Of a stretch of 64,000 nucleotides of DNA, positions 1 to 11,880 are shown piece by piece (position 1 is the stretch's first letter; every line of letters starts with the position of its first letter). The position numbers were made by a program, and so were the translations under genes. Source of the stretch: Prosopocoilus inquinatus (taxonomy: Eukaryota; Arthropoda; Insecta; Coleoptera; Lucanidae); assembly GCA_036172665.1 (NCBI GenBank), contig CM069870.1:65720212-65784211 (forward strand), written 5' to 3'. The notes under the pieces are model-generated. The model made no database searches and was not told where the DNA came from. It saw nothing but the letters and a program-made list of their open reading frames with translations.

Positions 1-261
1 AATATATGTAAAAGTAAGATTGATCCGATCGGCCGTACATGCATATGCAAGTACACGATAATAAAGAAACAACAAAGTGGAAGATGGGAAGATTTGGTTA
101 TTGGAGATATTAAAAGAATAAGAATTGCTGAATGGAGACAGAAGATATTAAACAGAAAGCAACTGAAGAAGATAACAGAGGATCTACTTACAAGAACTTA
201 TAGAGAAACAAAGGAAAAGTGGAATGAAAGGAGTGACCAACAATCTACTAATAACAATTGA
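1..261 (+). CDS. Partial lysine/arginine-rich reading frame, cut by the window edge
   Basis: One frame stays open from base 1 to a TGA at 259-261 (86 codons), with no start inside the window. The product is basic and helical-looking, with segments such as GDIKRIRIAEWRQKI and TYRETKEKWNERS. It carries a C-x-C pair near its start (TCICKY). Codon use is A-rich like the surroundings. The tail resembles the C-terminal end of a retroelement or transposase ORF in composition, but I recognise no family motif. It could also be a chance open frame in A-rich DNA. The 3' end is clear; everything upstream is missing. Confidence 0.3.
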   Translation, partial: NICKSKIDPIGRTCICKYTIIKKQQSGRWEDLVIGDIKRIRIAEWRQKILNRKQLKKITEDLLTRTYRETKEKWNERSDQQSTNNN

Positions 262-2079
262 GATCAAAAGAGCTCATCTTCCAGCGACTCCAATTCCGCA
301 AGGAAGAGGATAGTTTGAATTTGTTAACCTAACCGGGAAGCGCGTTATTTTGGGGCAATATTCAGTTTTACGTTTCCTCAAAACCTCCTTTTACTTCGAC
401 TAATTTGTCCCGCTTTAACCCAAGCAAATAGTATTTAATTATCTGTAGCATTGATATGGTCTTGATACGTAACAAATATTGCTATGTTTCAAGTGAGAAA
501 ATCTGCATTCTGTAAACAGTTTTGTAACAACTTGCAATCCAAATCAAGTGTGATATCGAGTTAATACGCGTCTCTCTTCAATTGGCAGTCGGCAATCGAT
601 TTGAATTGTTATGAAACAGTATTAATTTCTTTTCAATTATTGAAGACCAAATCAATGTTACAGAATAGCCCTGATTATGAGAGATATGTTCTCGAAACAT
701 CAAATACTATTCTATTGTAAACTCTAGGTTTTTTTCCATTCACAGAAGTCAATTTCAAGCACTCTAGCAAGATATCAATGCTGTTCGCAGCTTGTTCTCT
801 GCATTTCTTATTACCAAAGAAAATTAGCTTGGATTTAGCTGAGTTCAATCACAGGCAATGTTCTGCAGAAAAAACAATTAATCTCTCCAGATCACCATTA
901 TTACCAGATCATTAGTTGCTTAATTGCTACTAATATAACACAAAAAATGTCGCCGAATTTTAGGACCAATCTCAACGTTTAGAATAAACATTCAATTAAA
1001 TTCCCTCGAAAATCTCGGGAAACGCAGCTGCAGACGTTTGTAAAAAAATGTGCAATCAATGCAAAAAATAGAAAACTCCGGCCCGACGAAAATTTAACTT
1101 GGGGCAATTATTAAAAAGCCGAAATAGCGAAAATCGCAAGATGTTTTTTTTCCGGAGCGTTCTGAGACGTTCAAGAAATAGTTCGTGACTTGCACCACAA
1201 AATTAGATCGAGGCGTGGGACACAATCTGCGTTATAAAAATGCAATTATTCTGCGACGAAAATGATGATAAAAAAAAGGTTATTTCAACGTAATATAAAC
1301 AACGAGAACTTCTGCCCACTAGACATTCATCCGATAATTATGTCTGTCTTCCGGACATTGCGCCAATGAAAATAAATGCGATTTAAAACTCGACATATAC
1401 AGGATGGCTTTTGAAAAGCGGGTTTTCAAACCGTAACAAGTGATATTAACGGACTTTTCAAAACGATTGATGTATAACATAAACCTGGTGATTGGCGACT
1501 CTTTGTTGATGACTCAATTAAAAACCTAATTGGCCATGTATTACTGATAATCCCAACTGCAGCTTCTATTCGCATGAAGCAAGAATATAACATCGTTAAA
1601 ATCATCGAGTTGTATCTCTGGAGGGCGCCATACCATACGACGTGCATTACTGAAAACCGGTCCGGCCGCAAACCTTTTGTATGGCAAAACGAACCGAGTG
1701 TGGAGTATCGCGTAGTTTGTCACACACGTTCTGTGTTCTCTGGTGCTCTTTATTTTTGCCATACAAGAAAGAAGACCGCGCATTAGAAAATCGGCTCGTT
1801 TTCTACTCCCTATTTACTCCTCCAGTACTTACTTACTATGGTTAAAATATTGCCAGAGAAACTTCAATACAACCATCACATCTGGGACATTTGCGACAAC
1901 TTAAAACTGTTGAGTTTGTCTCTTTTTATTCTCCTGGATCAATTTCACCAAAAAAATCGGTTTTTTTCTTCATCAAAACAACTGAGAAGAAAAATACTTC
2001 GTAATTATGAAGAAAGATTTTGTATCCACTATTGTGTTTATTTTATTCTCTCCTCTTTGATCGTTCCCTGTATTTCTGT
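262..2079. other. AT-rich non-coding stretch, no gene recognised
   Basis: No frame here looks like a real exon. The segment from 1395 begins with a TATACAGG-type motif and a pair of nearby inverted words (GGTTTTCAAACC). A similar motif followed by GGTTTTTGAAACCGTAACA recurs near 7300-7345, so both places probably hold ends of an old dispersed element. The short frames at 1426-1786 are poorly conserved in composition and are not supported as genes. Confidence 0.4.
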
Positions 2080-3020
2080 TTCTTTTACGTCGGAAGCAAA
2101 CAAACGACAATCAGCTTCATCATGAAGAGCAAACGATTAATTATCGCTTTCATTAAAAAAAGACGCTTTCGTTAAAAAAAGACGAATCAAAATGCTTCAA
2201 ATCTAGGCGTAACAATTTGATTTGCGTTATTTTTAAATGTTTATATCTTCATCAATTGTTTTTTTTTTGATATGCACAAAACAAAAGACGATCAACGTCA
2301 TAAAAATTTTGTTTTTGCTTCACCAACCAAAGAAGGCAAACTGTGTCAAATTTGTTTGCAATAATTTATGAAGAATTTTTTCTTTGTTCATTGACGATCT
2401 TTACATTCGGCTTTGTTTTTCCAAAAAAAAACAAAAAAAAAAGAAAACAACGATCAATTACGTTAGTTGTAAAATAAAAGACGACCAACTTCACAACGAA
2501 TTTCAATTTTTTCTTGAGTAATTAAAGAAAGCACATCCGTCGTAATGAGACAAATTTGCAACAATTTCTAGATTTCTTCTTCTACATATTCCTGTTTTTC
2601 TCCTTCCAAACAAAACAAAAGACTATCGATTTTTTTTTCACAAAATAAAAGACAATCACTTTCAAGACAAATTTCGATCTTCTTTCTCACCAAATAAAGA
2701 AAGCAGAACAGTCATGCAATAAATACAAATTTATTTACAACATTTTTCGGATTTCTTTTTTTCTTCATAAACGACCTCCGTACACTTGCCTTTTTTTTTC
2801 GTATTTAAAACAATAGACGATCAATTTTTGTGAGACGTAGAGCGGATCAGTTTCACGACAAATAACTTTAACCCTTAAGAAAAGAAAGAAGAAGCAAAAT
2901 CTTTCTCCAAAGCAGAATGAAATATTTTATTTTAAAGTTTTAATACACAGGTTGCCTCTTTCCAGCATTTCAACAGAAGCCTAAATGTACGATCAGTTGT
3001 GAAATAAAAGAAAAAGAAAG
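2080..3020. repeat. Degenerate tandem array, period about 165-190 bp
   Basis: A module recurs at roughly 2095, 2281, 2471, 2642, 2808 and 3003. It consists of an AAAATAAAAGACGATCAA-like word, then a TTTC run, an AAATAAAGAAAGCA-like word, ACAAATTTGTTTACAAC and a TTCTTCATAAACGACC-like word. Units are diverged, with indels in the A and T runs. No protein is implied. Reverse-complement relatives of its GATCGTCATTTGTTTT word occur at 11094, 11505, 36532 and 38585, so the array belongs to a dispersed family. Confidence 0.6.
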
Positions 3021-3663
3021 CTGGTGGATTTGTCGAGAAAAATATTTTCTATTGATTTCTTTTTAATATTTTTCCACCCGCACAAATCGCAATTACATTT
3101 ATTTTTGCATTTTCTCAAATTCTTTACTACGTTTAAAAAAAATGTGACGCGATGTATTACGACTTCAAAACAAATGGCTTTTATTTATTGGCTTTTTCTC
3201 TTAAAGTCACTGCTCGATTGACTAACTGAATATCGTTTTTTTTTTTGTTGCAGCACATGTTTTCGGATTGTGACTGTCCTAACAAAGACTTCCTTTCCTT
3301 GATCCATCTCAGAATTCGTAGGCGCATTATTAATTCTTGCCCCCAACACCATTTTTCTCAGTTAAAAATTCGAATTGCTTCCTTTAATAGAATTTTGGAA
3401 AATTAAAAAAAAATACAATACCCTAATTCCTGAAATGGAATAGGTCAGAGATCAGTAATTTGCGAAAGATTTTTTTTGTCATCATAAACGTAAGTTAATA
3501 AAATTTACATAAACAAAAGAAAGTTTATTTTTATATTATTATTATATTTATATTTTATTTTATAAGATGTTTGCTTATGTAATGCTTTTTTTTCTTGTCA
3601 AAAATATTAGAACATAAAAATGTCGTCCTCTGCTGAAAATTTTTTAAACTATGTATTTAACAG
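3021..3663. other. AT-rich spacer, nothing recognised
   Basis: Poly-T and poly-A tracts with no supported gene. The 65-codon frame at 3024-3221 is low-complexity Phe/Leu/Lys sequence expected from T- and A-rich DNA. Confidence 0.4.
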
Positions 3664-4306
3664 AGAATATGAAACAAATAAAAAAGCTTTTTAAAATGAG
3701 CTAAAAGAAAGATTTATTGAATATATATATAATTATATAAAAATTTTGTGCAAATTGTTTTTGATTGCAGTGAAAACCTCGAGCAGCCTCTGGACAGCTG
3801 TTTCAGCCCTGCTTGGGGCTTCCTCAGCAGAGACGTAGCTCGACATTCCCACTGCAGACCAAAAACGACTTGCCCAATTTATTCGCAATTGCGATGTAAG
3901 AAATTTATTCGCAATTGCGAATAAATTGGGCAAGTCGTTTTTGGTCTGCAGTGGGAATGTCGAGCTACGTATCTGCTGAGGAAGCCCCAAGCAGGGCCGA
4001 AACAGCTGTCCAGAGGCTGCTCGAGGTTTTCACTGCAATCAAAAACGATTTGCACAAAATTTTTCTAAAAACTTTCGTTATGCTTTGACAGCAAGCATGG
4101 CCGCCTTGCATGGGGGACTTATTAGGAGCAAATCCCGCTTCAATTTGTATATCCTACTGCAATGTCAGGTCAAAAAGCGATAGTAAGATGTCGCTAATTT
4201 ATCTGTTTATAATTATATAATATAATTATATTTGTGAAACGTCAAGTGAGTCAATAAATTATTCTTTTAGCTCGTTTTAAAAAGCTTTTTTATTTATTTC
4301 ATATTC
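3664..4306. mobile_element. Foldback (long inverted repeat) element
   Basis: The ends are inverted copies of each other: GAGAATATGAAACAAATAAA at 3664 and its near-complement ending at 4306. The match extends through an AAAAAGCTTTTTAAAATGAG-like block on each side. Inside sits a second, nearly perfect hairpin, with left arm 3740-3893, a 16-bp spacer, and right arm 3910-4063; only a few bases differ between arms. About 140 bp at 4064-4200 is present on the right side only. There is no transposase, so this is a non-autonomous element. The target duplication is not clear. Part of the inner arm recurs alone at 11150-11250. Confidence 0.75.
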
Positions 4307-4560
4307 TCAGCAATTTTCACGAGCAAGAACTACCCAAAAATTAACTATCTATTTAACCACAGAAATGAGATAATTTAATTTGTGCAGTTTAAATATTCAT
4401 GTTTGCTACGTATTTGAATTGAAAATGTATAAAACAAGGTTGCTTTAAATATTCAATCAATATTGAATGCAGTCGGAAATATGTGACGTAAATATCTCAG
4501 TGAATGGCTAATCTAATAAAACATATAACAGAATATTAATGTCCTAGTTGTAAAACTTTC

Positions 4561-5235
4561 TGGGATGACGCATTCCTTGTTTACAAACTGGAACGCCTAC
4601 GATAATAGCATTTGCGAGCAGGAAGGACCAGACGCTAGACTATCGACTATCGACTATCCGCCAGACTCAACGTAAAACCGAGACATGAGATGAATCACAT
4701 TGGTTGCTGTTACATAACTGTGACTGTAGTATCACAACCATCACATCAATCACATTATCGAACCGGATGCTGCGACGATTCCGTGCATAAATGCATCATC
4801 CCCCAAAACAGACGTCATTCATTTAGTCACGATAGACTCGAAACTTCTTCCACTTCGCGTTCACCTCGGCTTCCATGAAACGATGCTAATGAGCCCCCGG
4901 CTTTGATTAGTGTGCGGCCCCCGAACGCAATCTAAGGACATTAGTTCAAGAAATGGAGTAAATTAGTGCCTTTCATAATTCATCTCCGGCGCAGACGATA
5001 AACTTTAATGTTACGAGCGCCGGATTACCGGAAACAGAGGATTTGCTTAATATCTCGCCGAACACTCGTCGGATAATCTCGCTTAATATATTATTTAGGA
5101 TGGCAGGAACATACGCACTCGGCGATTAAGTTCTGTTTAAGGAAGCGGCTGACCTAGAAACTCCCCGAGAGGAAGACGGATAAGTTCGTCTACAGTTGGA
5201 TGCAGTGAGTAAGTAAGTAAGTACGTTTGCCAGAA
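4561..5235. promoter_or_regulatory. GC-richer island, candidate conserved non-coding DNA
   Basis: This segment stands out by higher GC, few homopolymers and repeated homeodomain-type TAAT cores mixed with words such as GCGCCGGATTACCGG. No reading frame continues through it with exon-like codon use. It ends in a short GTAA microsatellite (5206-5223). A regulatory role is inferred only from composition; a decayed exon or repeat is the alternative. Confidence 0.3.
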
Positions 5236-5592
5236 GTCATAAGTTTTGGAGAAGGAAAAATTATTCATTGTTTACTCCTGCTTTAAAAATACTGATAAGG
5301 AATTATTAACGTCAGAGTATTTTTTTTTAATATCTTCTGCGCCAATATGTGGCATTAAACATGACGTCACTCGTCCTGAAAAGCAATCATTCGCACTTCA
5401 TCAATGCCACTGGCACTGCGGCAAGTCACAACGATATCGTATACGCCCTCACTCTCCAGTTTTTCATTATTTTTCCTCTTCTGATATTATTACTCCATTA
5501 CAATCTTTTATCATCTTCAGGACTTGCCGCTACATTCTTTAAGACTTTATAAAAATAATTTCTTCAAGATGTTACTAATCTAAATTTCATAG
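5236..5592. other. Non-coding spacer left of the mariner copy
   Basis: Two overlapping short frames (5246-5552) read through T-rich sequence and show no motif. Nothing else is recognised before the TA target site of the mariner element. Confidence 0.35.
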
Positions 5593-5594
5593 TA

Positions 5595-6896
5595 CGTGGG
5601 CTGCTGGAAAATTTTCTGGAATCTAGTAGGTCCAGAATTGTTACCGTTTATCAACTGTCATATTTTAAAAATTTGACGTTTTTCGCCTGTAATTCTATTG
5701 ACAGTTCCTATCCAAGTGAACTAGTTTTGTTTGTACACCATTTGAGAAAAAGTAATTTTGTGTAAACGTGGAAATCTCGCGTGAAAATTTTCGTGCCATG
5801 ATTTTTTACGATTTCAAATGTGGTCTAACGCCGAAACAATGCCTCATCCTGGAGCTCCAGCCTGATCGGCTTCATTTGGCTTTTGGAGATGAAGCACCAT
5901 CAAAGAGCAGTGTTTATAATTGGTTTGCCGAATTCCAGCGTACCTCTCTCAGTGACGAATTTCGTGAAGGTCGTCCATCATCTGTTGTTGCCACTAATGT
6001 AGATGCTGTGCGTGAAATGCTTGAGCGAGATCGACATATGACATACCGTGAGATTCAAGCATCCTTACGCATTGACATGAAAGCAATACACCAGATTTTG
6101 CATGATCATTTGAACGTACGAAAGCTTTGCAGTCGTCGGAGCCCACACAATTTAACAAAAGCGCAAAAGCAGGGTCGTGTCAAATGGTGCGAAGAAATGC
6201 TCAAGAAATTCAATGGAGGTCATTCAAATTTAGTTTATAACATCGTTACTGTTGACGAAACGTGGATCTATTCGTACGAGCCAGAAAATAAACAACAATC
6301 TACCGTTTGGGTATTTCAAAATGAACCAAAACCAACAAAAGTTGTCCGTTCACACAGTGCTGCGAACCAAATGATTACTTGTTTCTTTGGTTTACCTGAA
6401 CATGTAGCAACCGTGGCTTTAGATGATCGTAAAGCCGTGACTACTGATTGGTATACTACAATTTGTTTGCCGGAAGTCATCGATCAAATAAGAAGAAACA
6501 ATCGAAATCGACTAATTATTTTCCATCATGACAACGCCAGCTCTCACTCAGCCCGTCAAACAGTTGATTTTTTATCCAACAAAAATGTTGACTTAATGAC
6601 TCATTGTCCATATTCACCTGATTTGTCACCTAATGATTTTTTTTTTGTTCACAAATATCAAAAATAAAATGCGTGGTGAGCGATTTTCGTCGGCTGAAGC
6701 AGCGGTTGAAACATTCCGGACACTGGTTTCTGAGGTACCATCTTTAGAGTGGAAAACGTGCTTTAGAAATTGGTTCGAGCGTATGCAGAAGTGTATTGAC
6801 GTCAAAGGCGAATACTTCGAAAAACAATGATACCGTTTACCAAATTTCATATGCCTTTTTTCATACCGTTTCCAGAAACTTTTCCAGCAGCCCACG
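5595..6896 (+). mobile_element. Mariner (DD34D) transposon, 1302 bp
   Basis: Terminal inverted repeats begin CGTGGGCTGCTGGAAAA at 5595 and are mirrored at 6869-6896 with very few mismatches over about 26 bp. Both sides are flanked by TA (5593-5594 and 6897-6898), the target duplication expected for Tc1/mariner insertion. The 1.3-kb length is typical of mariner. It contains one transposase gene that is broken by a frameshift. Another right-hand terminus of the same family lies at 8619-8644. Confidence 0.92.
5768..6830 (+). pseudogene. Mariner transposase, frameshifted
   Basis: Frame one runs 5768-6667 and the C-terminal part continues in another frame to 6830, ending in the mariner-typical GEYFEKQ. 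The N-terminal half carries the paired helix-turn-helix region (SKSSVYNWFAEFQ, EGRPSS, then HNLT before RVKWC). The catalytic triad is visible as D163 (TVDETW), D255 (HHDNASSH) and D290 (YSPDLSPND), with 34 residues between the last two, the DD34D signature. Three defects show. The start codon position is GTG, with the next in-frame ATG at 5798. A run of ten T at 6637-6646 shifts the frame directly after D290; nine would keep the frame. The FAEFQR-TSLSDEF region seems two residues shorter than I recall for relatives. It is probably a recently dead copy that relies on other copies for movement. Confidence 0.9.
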
Positions 6897-6898
6897 TA

Positions 6899-8616
6899 AA
6901 CGTAGTTTGTAATTCCGCTGGAATGACAACGCCGAAATAAGTTTATTTTGCTAGAAAACGATCACAGAAAATACAGACGCGATCCGCCAAACTTGGACAG
7001 TGGATAAACATACTGTTTAATTCCCACGGGAAATATCGTCAAATATAAATGTAGACTATCGCGAATAATTGTGAGACCAACGCAAGAAACACTGACTTTC
7101 AGTAGACAAAAAACACAAAAAAGCGTCTACGAATTGCGAAGAAAATAGATCGACACGTAGGAAGTTATTAACGCTGTAAAATCACGTCTGCACTGTGATG
7201 AAGATTGCAATATAAAAAGTTGTTTCTAGCCCAATAAACCAGACGGTCACACATGCCTATGTCGCTATACGATTACTATTAAAGCGACGTAAAATTCTCC
7301 TCATACAGAGTGATTGAACACGGTTTTTGAAACCGTAACAGACGTGACGTGACGTGCAAGGTTAGCCTTGAAGAATGGCATCTCGTTTTTGCGGAACTTG
7401 ACTATCCGTTGGAGCCACGAGAAAACAAGCATTGTTTGCGAGCTTGCATTTTGCATGATACGCACTATTGCAATTGATTACACAATCGATGGGATCATGG
7501 AAAGTGGGAAGTTCCAGAGTTCTTGATACGGCACGGCGGACTGTTGACGCCTTTCTTTTCTCGTTGAAACGGTCTCTTTTCTTAATTTTAATTTTCATCG
7601 TCTTTCCTCAGTTTGTAATTATTTTGGCGAACGAAGAAAGAATTCTTCACGGTGTGATTTTAGGGTTTATGGTACACAATTTAATCGTAACTGATTTGTT
7701 GTTAATTCAATTTAAATTCAGAGCTCCAAGAAAGATTCCAGCCCGACGTTGTTGAGTCAAAATAAAAATTATTATAGCTTGAATCTAATAAAGCCTTAGT
7801 TGAGCACTGATTTATTCGACCTCTCTCTCTCTCTCTCTGTCCGAATAACATTCTCATTCTAGCAACTTATACGTTATAGTTAATTTTTTAAAATTTTGAT
7901 TAACCTTGATGCTATTTCAGTTTGTCAAAGAAAATCGATTACATGAAAATTATAAACTTTTCCGTTTGTAATTGTGAAGTGCATTTCTTGTATAAACATT
8001 TCGCCTTTTGTTTGAATACATTTCATATTTAAAAATTTGATATATTTGAAATATTTTCAAATTCTCTATCTGAAGACAAAGGTGACTAAAACCAAAGAGA
8101 GAAAGAGCGAACCAATTGGACGATTCTGTCAAAACCATGAAAAACGAAAACTAAGCAGAAACCGATTTCTGGCTTCCTCCCGAAAACCAGAACGCTACTA
8201 ACAAAGAAAGTCAAGGTTTAACTTTGTACGGCTTGATAAAAGAATGGGGAAAACATGAAATGGGTTGAAAAGTAGATTATTTCGTGTTTTGACTTTGTTA
8301 TAGTAACTACGTCGGGTTTTCAACCCCCGTCCGCACGTTTCACGTGCGAAAGAAAAATTGCTCTGGCATGGCGACCCTCTTAAAAACCCTTGTTCTGATT
8401 ATGGGTTCATTTTGTAATAAAAACATTATGTAATTCGTCAGCTAAAAAATATTTTTGTAGGCCCAGAACTGGACCTGAATTCGTATCTGTTCATCGTATT
8501 TTGCAGTTATTTTACTAAAATTGTTCGATTTTTTTGAACCGTCCTCTTTCTAAGTGCCGAAATCAAATTTCAAAGAATTTTTTTTAGATTTTTACAATAG
8601 GGTTTTCGTTTGTTCT
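6899..8616. other. Non-coding DNA with a CT microsatellite
   Basis: A (CT)n run lies at 7820-7838. Around 7296-7350 an end-like motif (ATACAGAGTG, then GGTTTTTGAAACCGTAACA) echoes the one at 1397-1440. The stretch 8395-8490 resembles 47213-47290 (TTATGTAATTC, then GGCCC-GAACTG, then CCTGAAT), suggesting an old dispersed repeat. The frames at 7362-7598 and 7468-7755 overlap in opposite strands and lack motifs. Confidence 0.4.
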
Positions 8617-8618
8617 TT

Positions 8619-8644
8619 CCCAGAAACTTTTCCAGCAGCCCACG
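8619..8644. repeat. Isolated mariner terminal inverted repeat
   Basis: The 26-bp sequence CCAGAAACTTTTCCAGCAGC plus CCACG matches the right terminus of the mariner element at 5595-6896, and it is followed by TA (8645-8646). No matching left end or transposase is seen in the preceding kilobase. This is therefore a truncated or internally deleted copy, reduced to its 3' end. Confidence 0.85.
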
Positions 8645-8646
8645 TA

Positions 8647-11089
8647 TTGAGATGATATCTTTTTCGTACCATCAGAGAGTATTGTTTGTTGTGTTAATGC
8701 ATTTTCTGGAATGCAATTCTTAAACGTCAAGTTCTAACTGATTTGAAATATGAACTCAGTAGCATTTGCAAGCTTAAATTTTTAAGATTTACCAACACCA
8801 AGCACATCCAAATCAACAGAGCAGAAAAAAGACTAAAGCAAACAGTCACAAACATATGCAAGTTATTTTCATTCCATGTTTTGTTCTGTTTGCAAGCGAG
8901 CAAGCCTGCATCATAATTTAACCTGTTACTCCCTTTTACTGCTCTTACATTTTTACGTGGAAATGTGTAACGCTCAGTGCAGTTAAACTTAACCGACCTA
9001 GCGCAGTACATGTTTTATAAAAGTGGAACTCGTGTCAGACCCAATTTTGACAAGGGGGGAAATTCTCCCTCGTCGTCGATGGAATGCGAAATCCAAAGCG
9101 ACTGTCACGCGGTGACACCTTTATTTGAAATGATTTTCGTTCAGCGAGCTCAAACCCCGAACCGTACATCATGTTGACTGTTCAGTCTCCCTGTTTGATG
9201 TTTGATGCGTGAGACCTCGATCAATTACCACCTGTGTTGCAAGGAACCTGCTTAGAATGACGGCAGGGGCGTGCCGTGGCTGTCACTGGAATATGAGAAT
9301 AAATTACGTCCGCTGACGTATCGATTCGGAAGAGCGAAGCCTCTTCATTGTCCTGGTGGTTATGAGGGAAAAACCACCAACAGATTGTTTTTGTTTAAGT
9401 TTCTTGTGACCTGTTTTAATTTTTCAAATCTGCTTTTTTTAGACTGCGACAATGGGCACGAGTGTGCACTTAAAACCTCGTATATTGCAAACCTAAACCC
9501 ATGAAGTCGTTTAATCATCACTAAGGGTCGGACATTCCTAGGATATCTGGTAAAAACCAGTATAAAGATAAACAAGGCAGCGGCGTAGATTTCAACGTCG
9601 CCGCTGAACGGCTTTTATGCCCGAGGCACTCTCACCCTCGCGCTCATTGCATCAGAAGCAACCGTTTGATGTAAATTACGTGTGTAACATAATTGCCTTT
9701 ATAGTTTCTTTCAAATTAATAATTATGAAAACATTATAATTCTTTAATGTAACTTTTAAAAAGACTGGCATAGTACATTTAATTCATATCAATTGTAGCG
9801 CCGTCACTGCAAAAAGAATGCGAGTTTATTTAGGAATGAATCGGTTATGTAAACAAGTTTTTATATCCAGTCGACCAGAACTGCAGTGGTATCTGCGTGC
9901 CGCATAGGCTTCTCGGGCTTCGACTATTTACTGTTTTGTTTTTACAGGGCAGACGCGTTAAAGATTAGAACTTTTTCCGATTATGATCGCTTCAGCATAT
10001 TAGTAGTTACTCGTATAATTAACAAAACCTTCCGCCTAAAATGCGCCTAGGCCTGATCATCACTCAAACCGAGCTCTAAATATATCAGTTTGAAGCTATA
10101 CAATTTCATATGTCAATGAATTACTTTTGCTCAATACACGGACGGAATTCGAAAAAAAAATCCATCCATAACTGAATCAAAATGAGTCCAGTATGCTACC
10201 TATCTGTAAATCGTAAGATGTAGGAGAAGAAATTAACTTACATCCCAACACCAGCTATTCAGTGTGACGGGACGGGGTGGTTCAAAGAAAACGCCAAACA
10301 ATTTGCAGGAAATTGCTAAAGAAAAGAGACGCTTGTCCTTGTTTACACACTCGTTAAACACCCAGGAGTATCCTTACGGTTATACTGATTCATTAATAAT
10401 CAAATGTAACTCAAACTCGAATCCCAATAATTTATTAAGTGGAAGTGAAAACCGAATAACGGGACCCGTATTTTGTTTACAAAATTTTAGCAAATAATAT
10501 CCGATAATTCGTGGAAATCGTTCATTCGCCGGAATCAAGTTCAAGAGAATAAACGATAAAAATTATTTGTTGGTATAACTCCAGGGGCAAATTTACAAAA
10601 TTTATTTATTTATTAAAAGTTAAAATAAACGAAAGAGAAATATTAAAACAACCTAACCTTGCACTTTGCAGCAATCAAAAGCAGTATTGCCAGCTCATCA
10701 AATTTCGAAGTTCGTGCTTTTTTTGGAGAAAAAATTAATTTTGACGTTACAGAGGTGGCGCATAATAACAATAAGAAAAAGAAACTGAAATAAACAATTA
10801 TAATTGAGTAGGAAAAGGTAGTGGCGATCCGGTTAGTTTATTCAAAAAAAATTGTTTGCAGTTTTGTTTTTTTTTTTTTTCTAATGTAACGCACTTGTTG
10901 TTCACTTGTTTATTAATTATAGTTTTTAATTATGAAATTCGTTCTCACGCAATTTCTTCCTTTCTTGATTTTTTCTTGCGATTTTTTTGAATTAATATTT
11001 TGTTTTTCTTTTCTTTTTCACTTTTTGTTTAACTCATGAAATTATTTCGTTTCTTTTCGTATTTCTTTGGGGTTTTCCGTGGTGAAATT
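8647..11089. other. Non-coding DNA with short hairpins
   Basis: The part from about 9030 to 9660 is GC-richer than its surroundings. It holds two compact hairpins: CTGGTAAAAACCAG at 9547-9560, and CAGCGGCG paired with CGCCGCTG at 9578-9606. Possible frames at 8977-9177, 9271-9504 and 10264-10497 have no recognisable domain. From 9660 on the DNA is AT-rich with nothing recognised. Confidence 0.35.
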
Positions 11090-11880
11090 TGCGATCGTCA
11101 TTTGTTCATCGTTTATCGTTTATCGTTCAGAAATTAAAACAGCGACATCCTACGATCTCTGCTGATGAAGCCCCAAACAGGACTGAAACAGCTGTACAGA
11201 GGCTGCTCGAGGTTTTCACTGCAATTAAAAGTGATTTGCAACAAAATTTTGTTCAAAAATTAGTTAATTAAGAAATTTTTGCGCTTCATTTTCCTCCGCG
11301 AATAATTAGCCACCATTTGTTATTGTTTCTTCCAGCGTTCTTCACAAATTTTTATTTCAAATACTTATAAGTATTGTTTGTAATTTATGATAGAAATTTG
11401 GTTTTGTTTTTTGATTATCGTGATTATTAGTCTTGAATATACCCTATTATTTCTTTCTAATTTTAAATCTATAATTCGTTTTTTGTTCTTTTCTTCTGTG
11501 TGAACGATCGTCATTTGTTTTTTTCTTACTTTAGTAAGGAATTTTTTCATTTATAGTGGGTTTCTCTATCGTCAAAGACGTTCTTCGTTTTTTCTTTAAT
11601 TGCTCCACTTTTTCAGAAATCAAATAACTATAATTTTAATTTTTCCACTTCGATCGTGTTTTTGGGTCTTCATAAACGTTCTTGTTTTTGTTTTTCTAAT
11701 TGTTTACCCTTTTCTTGTCTTTGTCTTCTTGCAAAATGTAGCGATTTTTTTTTGTTCCCAAGAAGTTTGGAAAATTCTCTATATTTTAATGAGTTTTTAC
11801 AATTTTTCCATTTTTTCCTTTTCTTTGAAATTATCCCTGAATTTAACGACTTTTCCCTAAGCTGCCAACAGTGCACGTAC
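11090..11880. repeat. T-rich dispersed repeat related to the 2.1-3.0 kb array
   Basis: GATCGTCATTTGTT occurs at 11094 and again at 11505, each followed by T-rich sequence with scattered ATCGT and TCTTC words. These are reverse-complement relatives of the AACAAAAGACGATC words of the 2080-3020 array. Similar words appear at 36532 and 38585. The open frames in 11600-11910 are Phe-rich translations of T-rich DNA. Confidence 0.4.
11150..11250 (+). repeat. Solitary arm of the 3.7-4.1 kb foldback core
   Basis: About 95 bp match the right arm of the inner hairpin at 3963-4062 with roughly nine differences, without a mirror copy nearby. In the plus strand both copies keep the same open frame, reading approximately EAP-R-ETAVQRLLEVFTAIK. 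This may be a relic of a coding sequence captured by the element, or coincidence. Confidence 0.7.

Noticed and set aside
1426..1786. Opposite-strand frames of 70-81 codons
   Set aside because: Overlapping frames on both strands with no motif; the region looks like an old dispersed repeat end.
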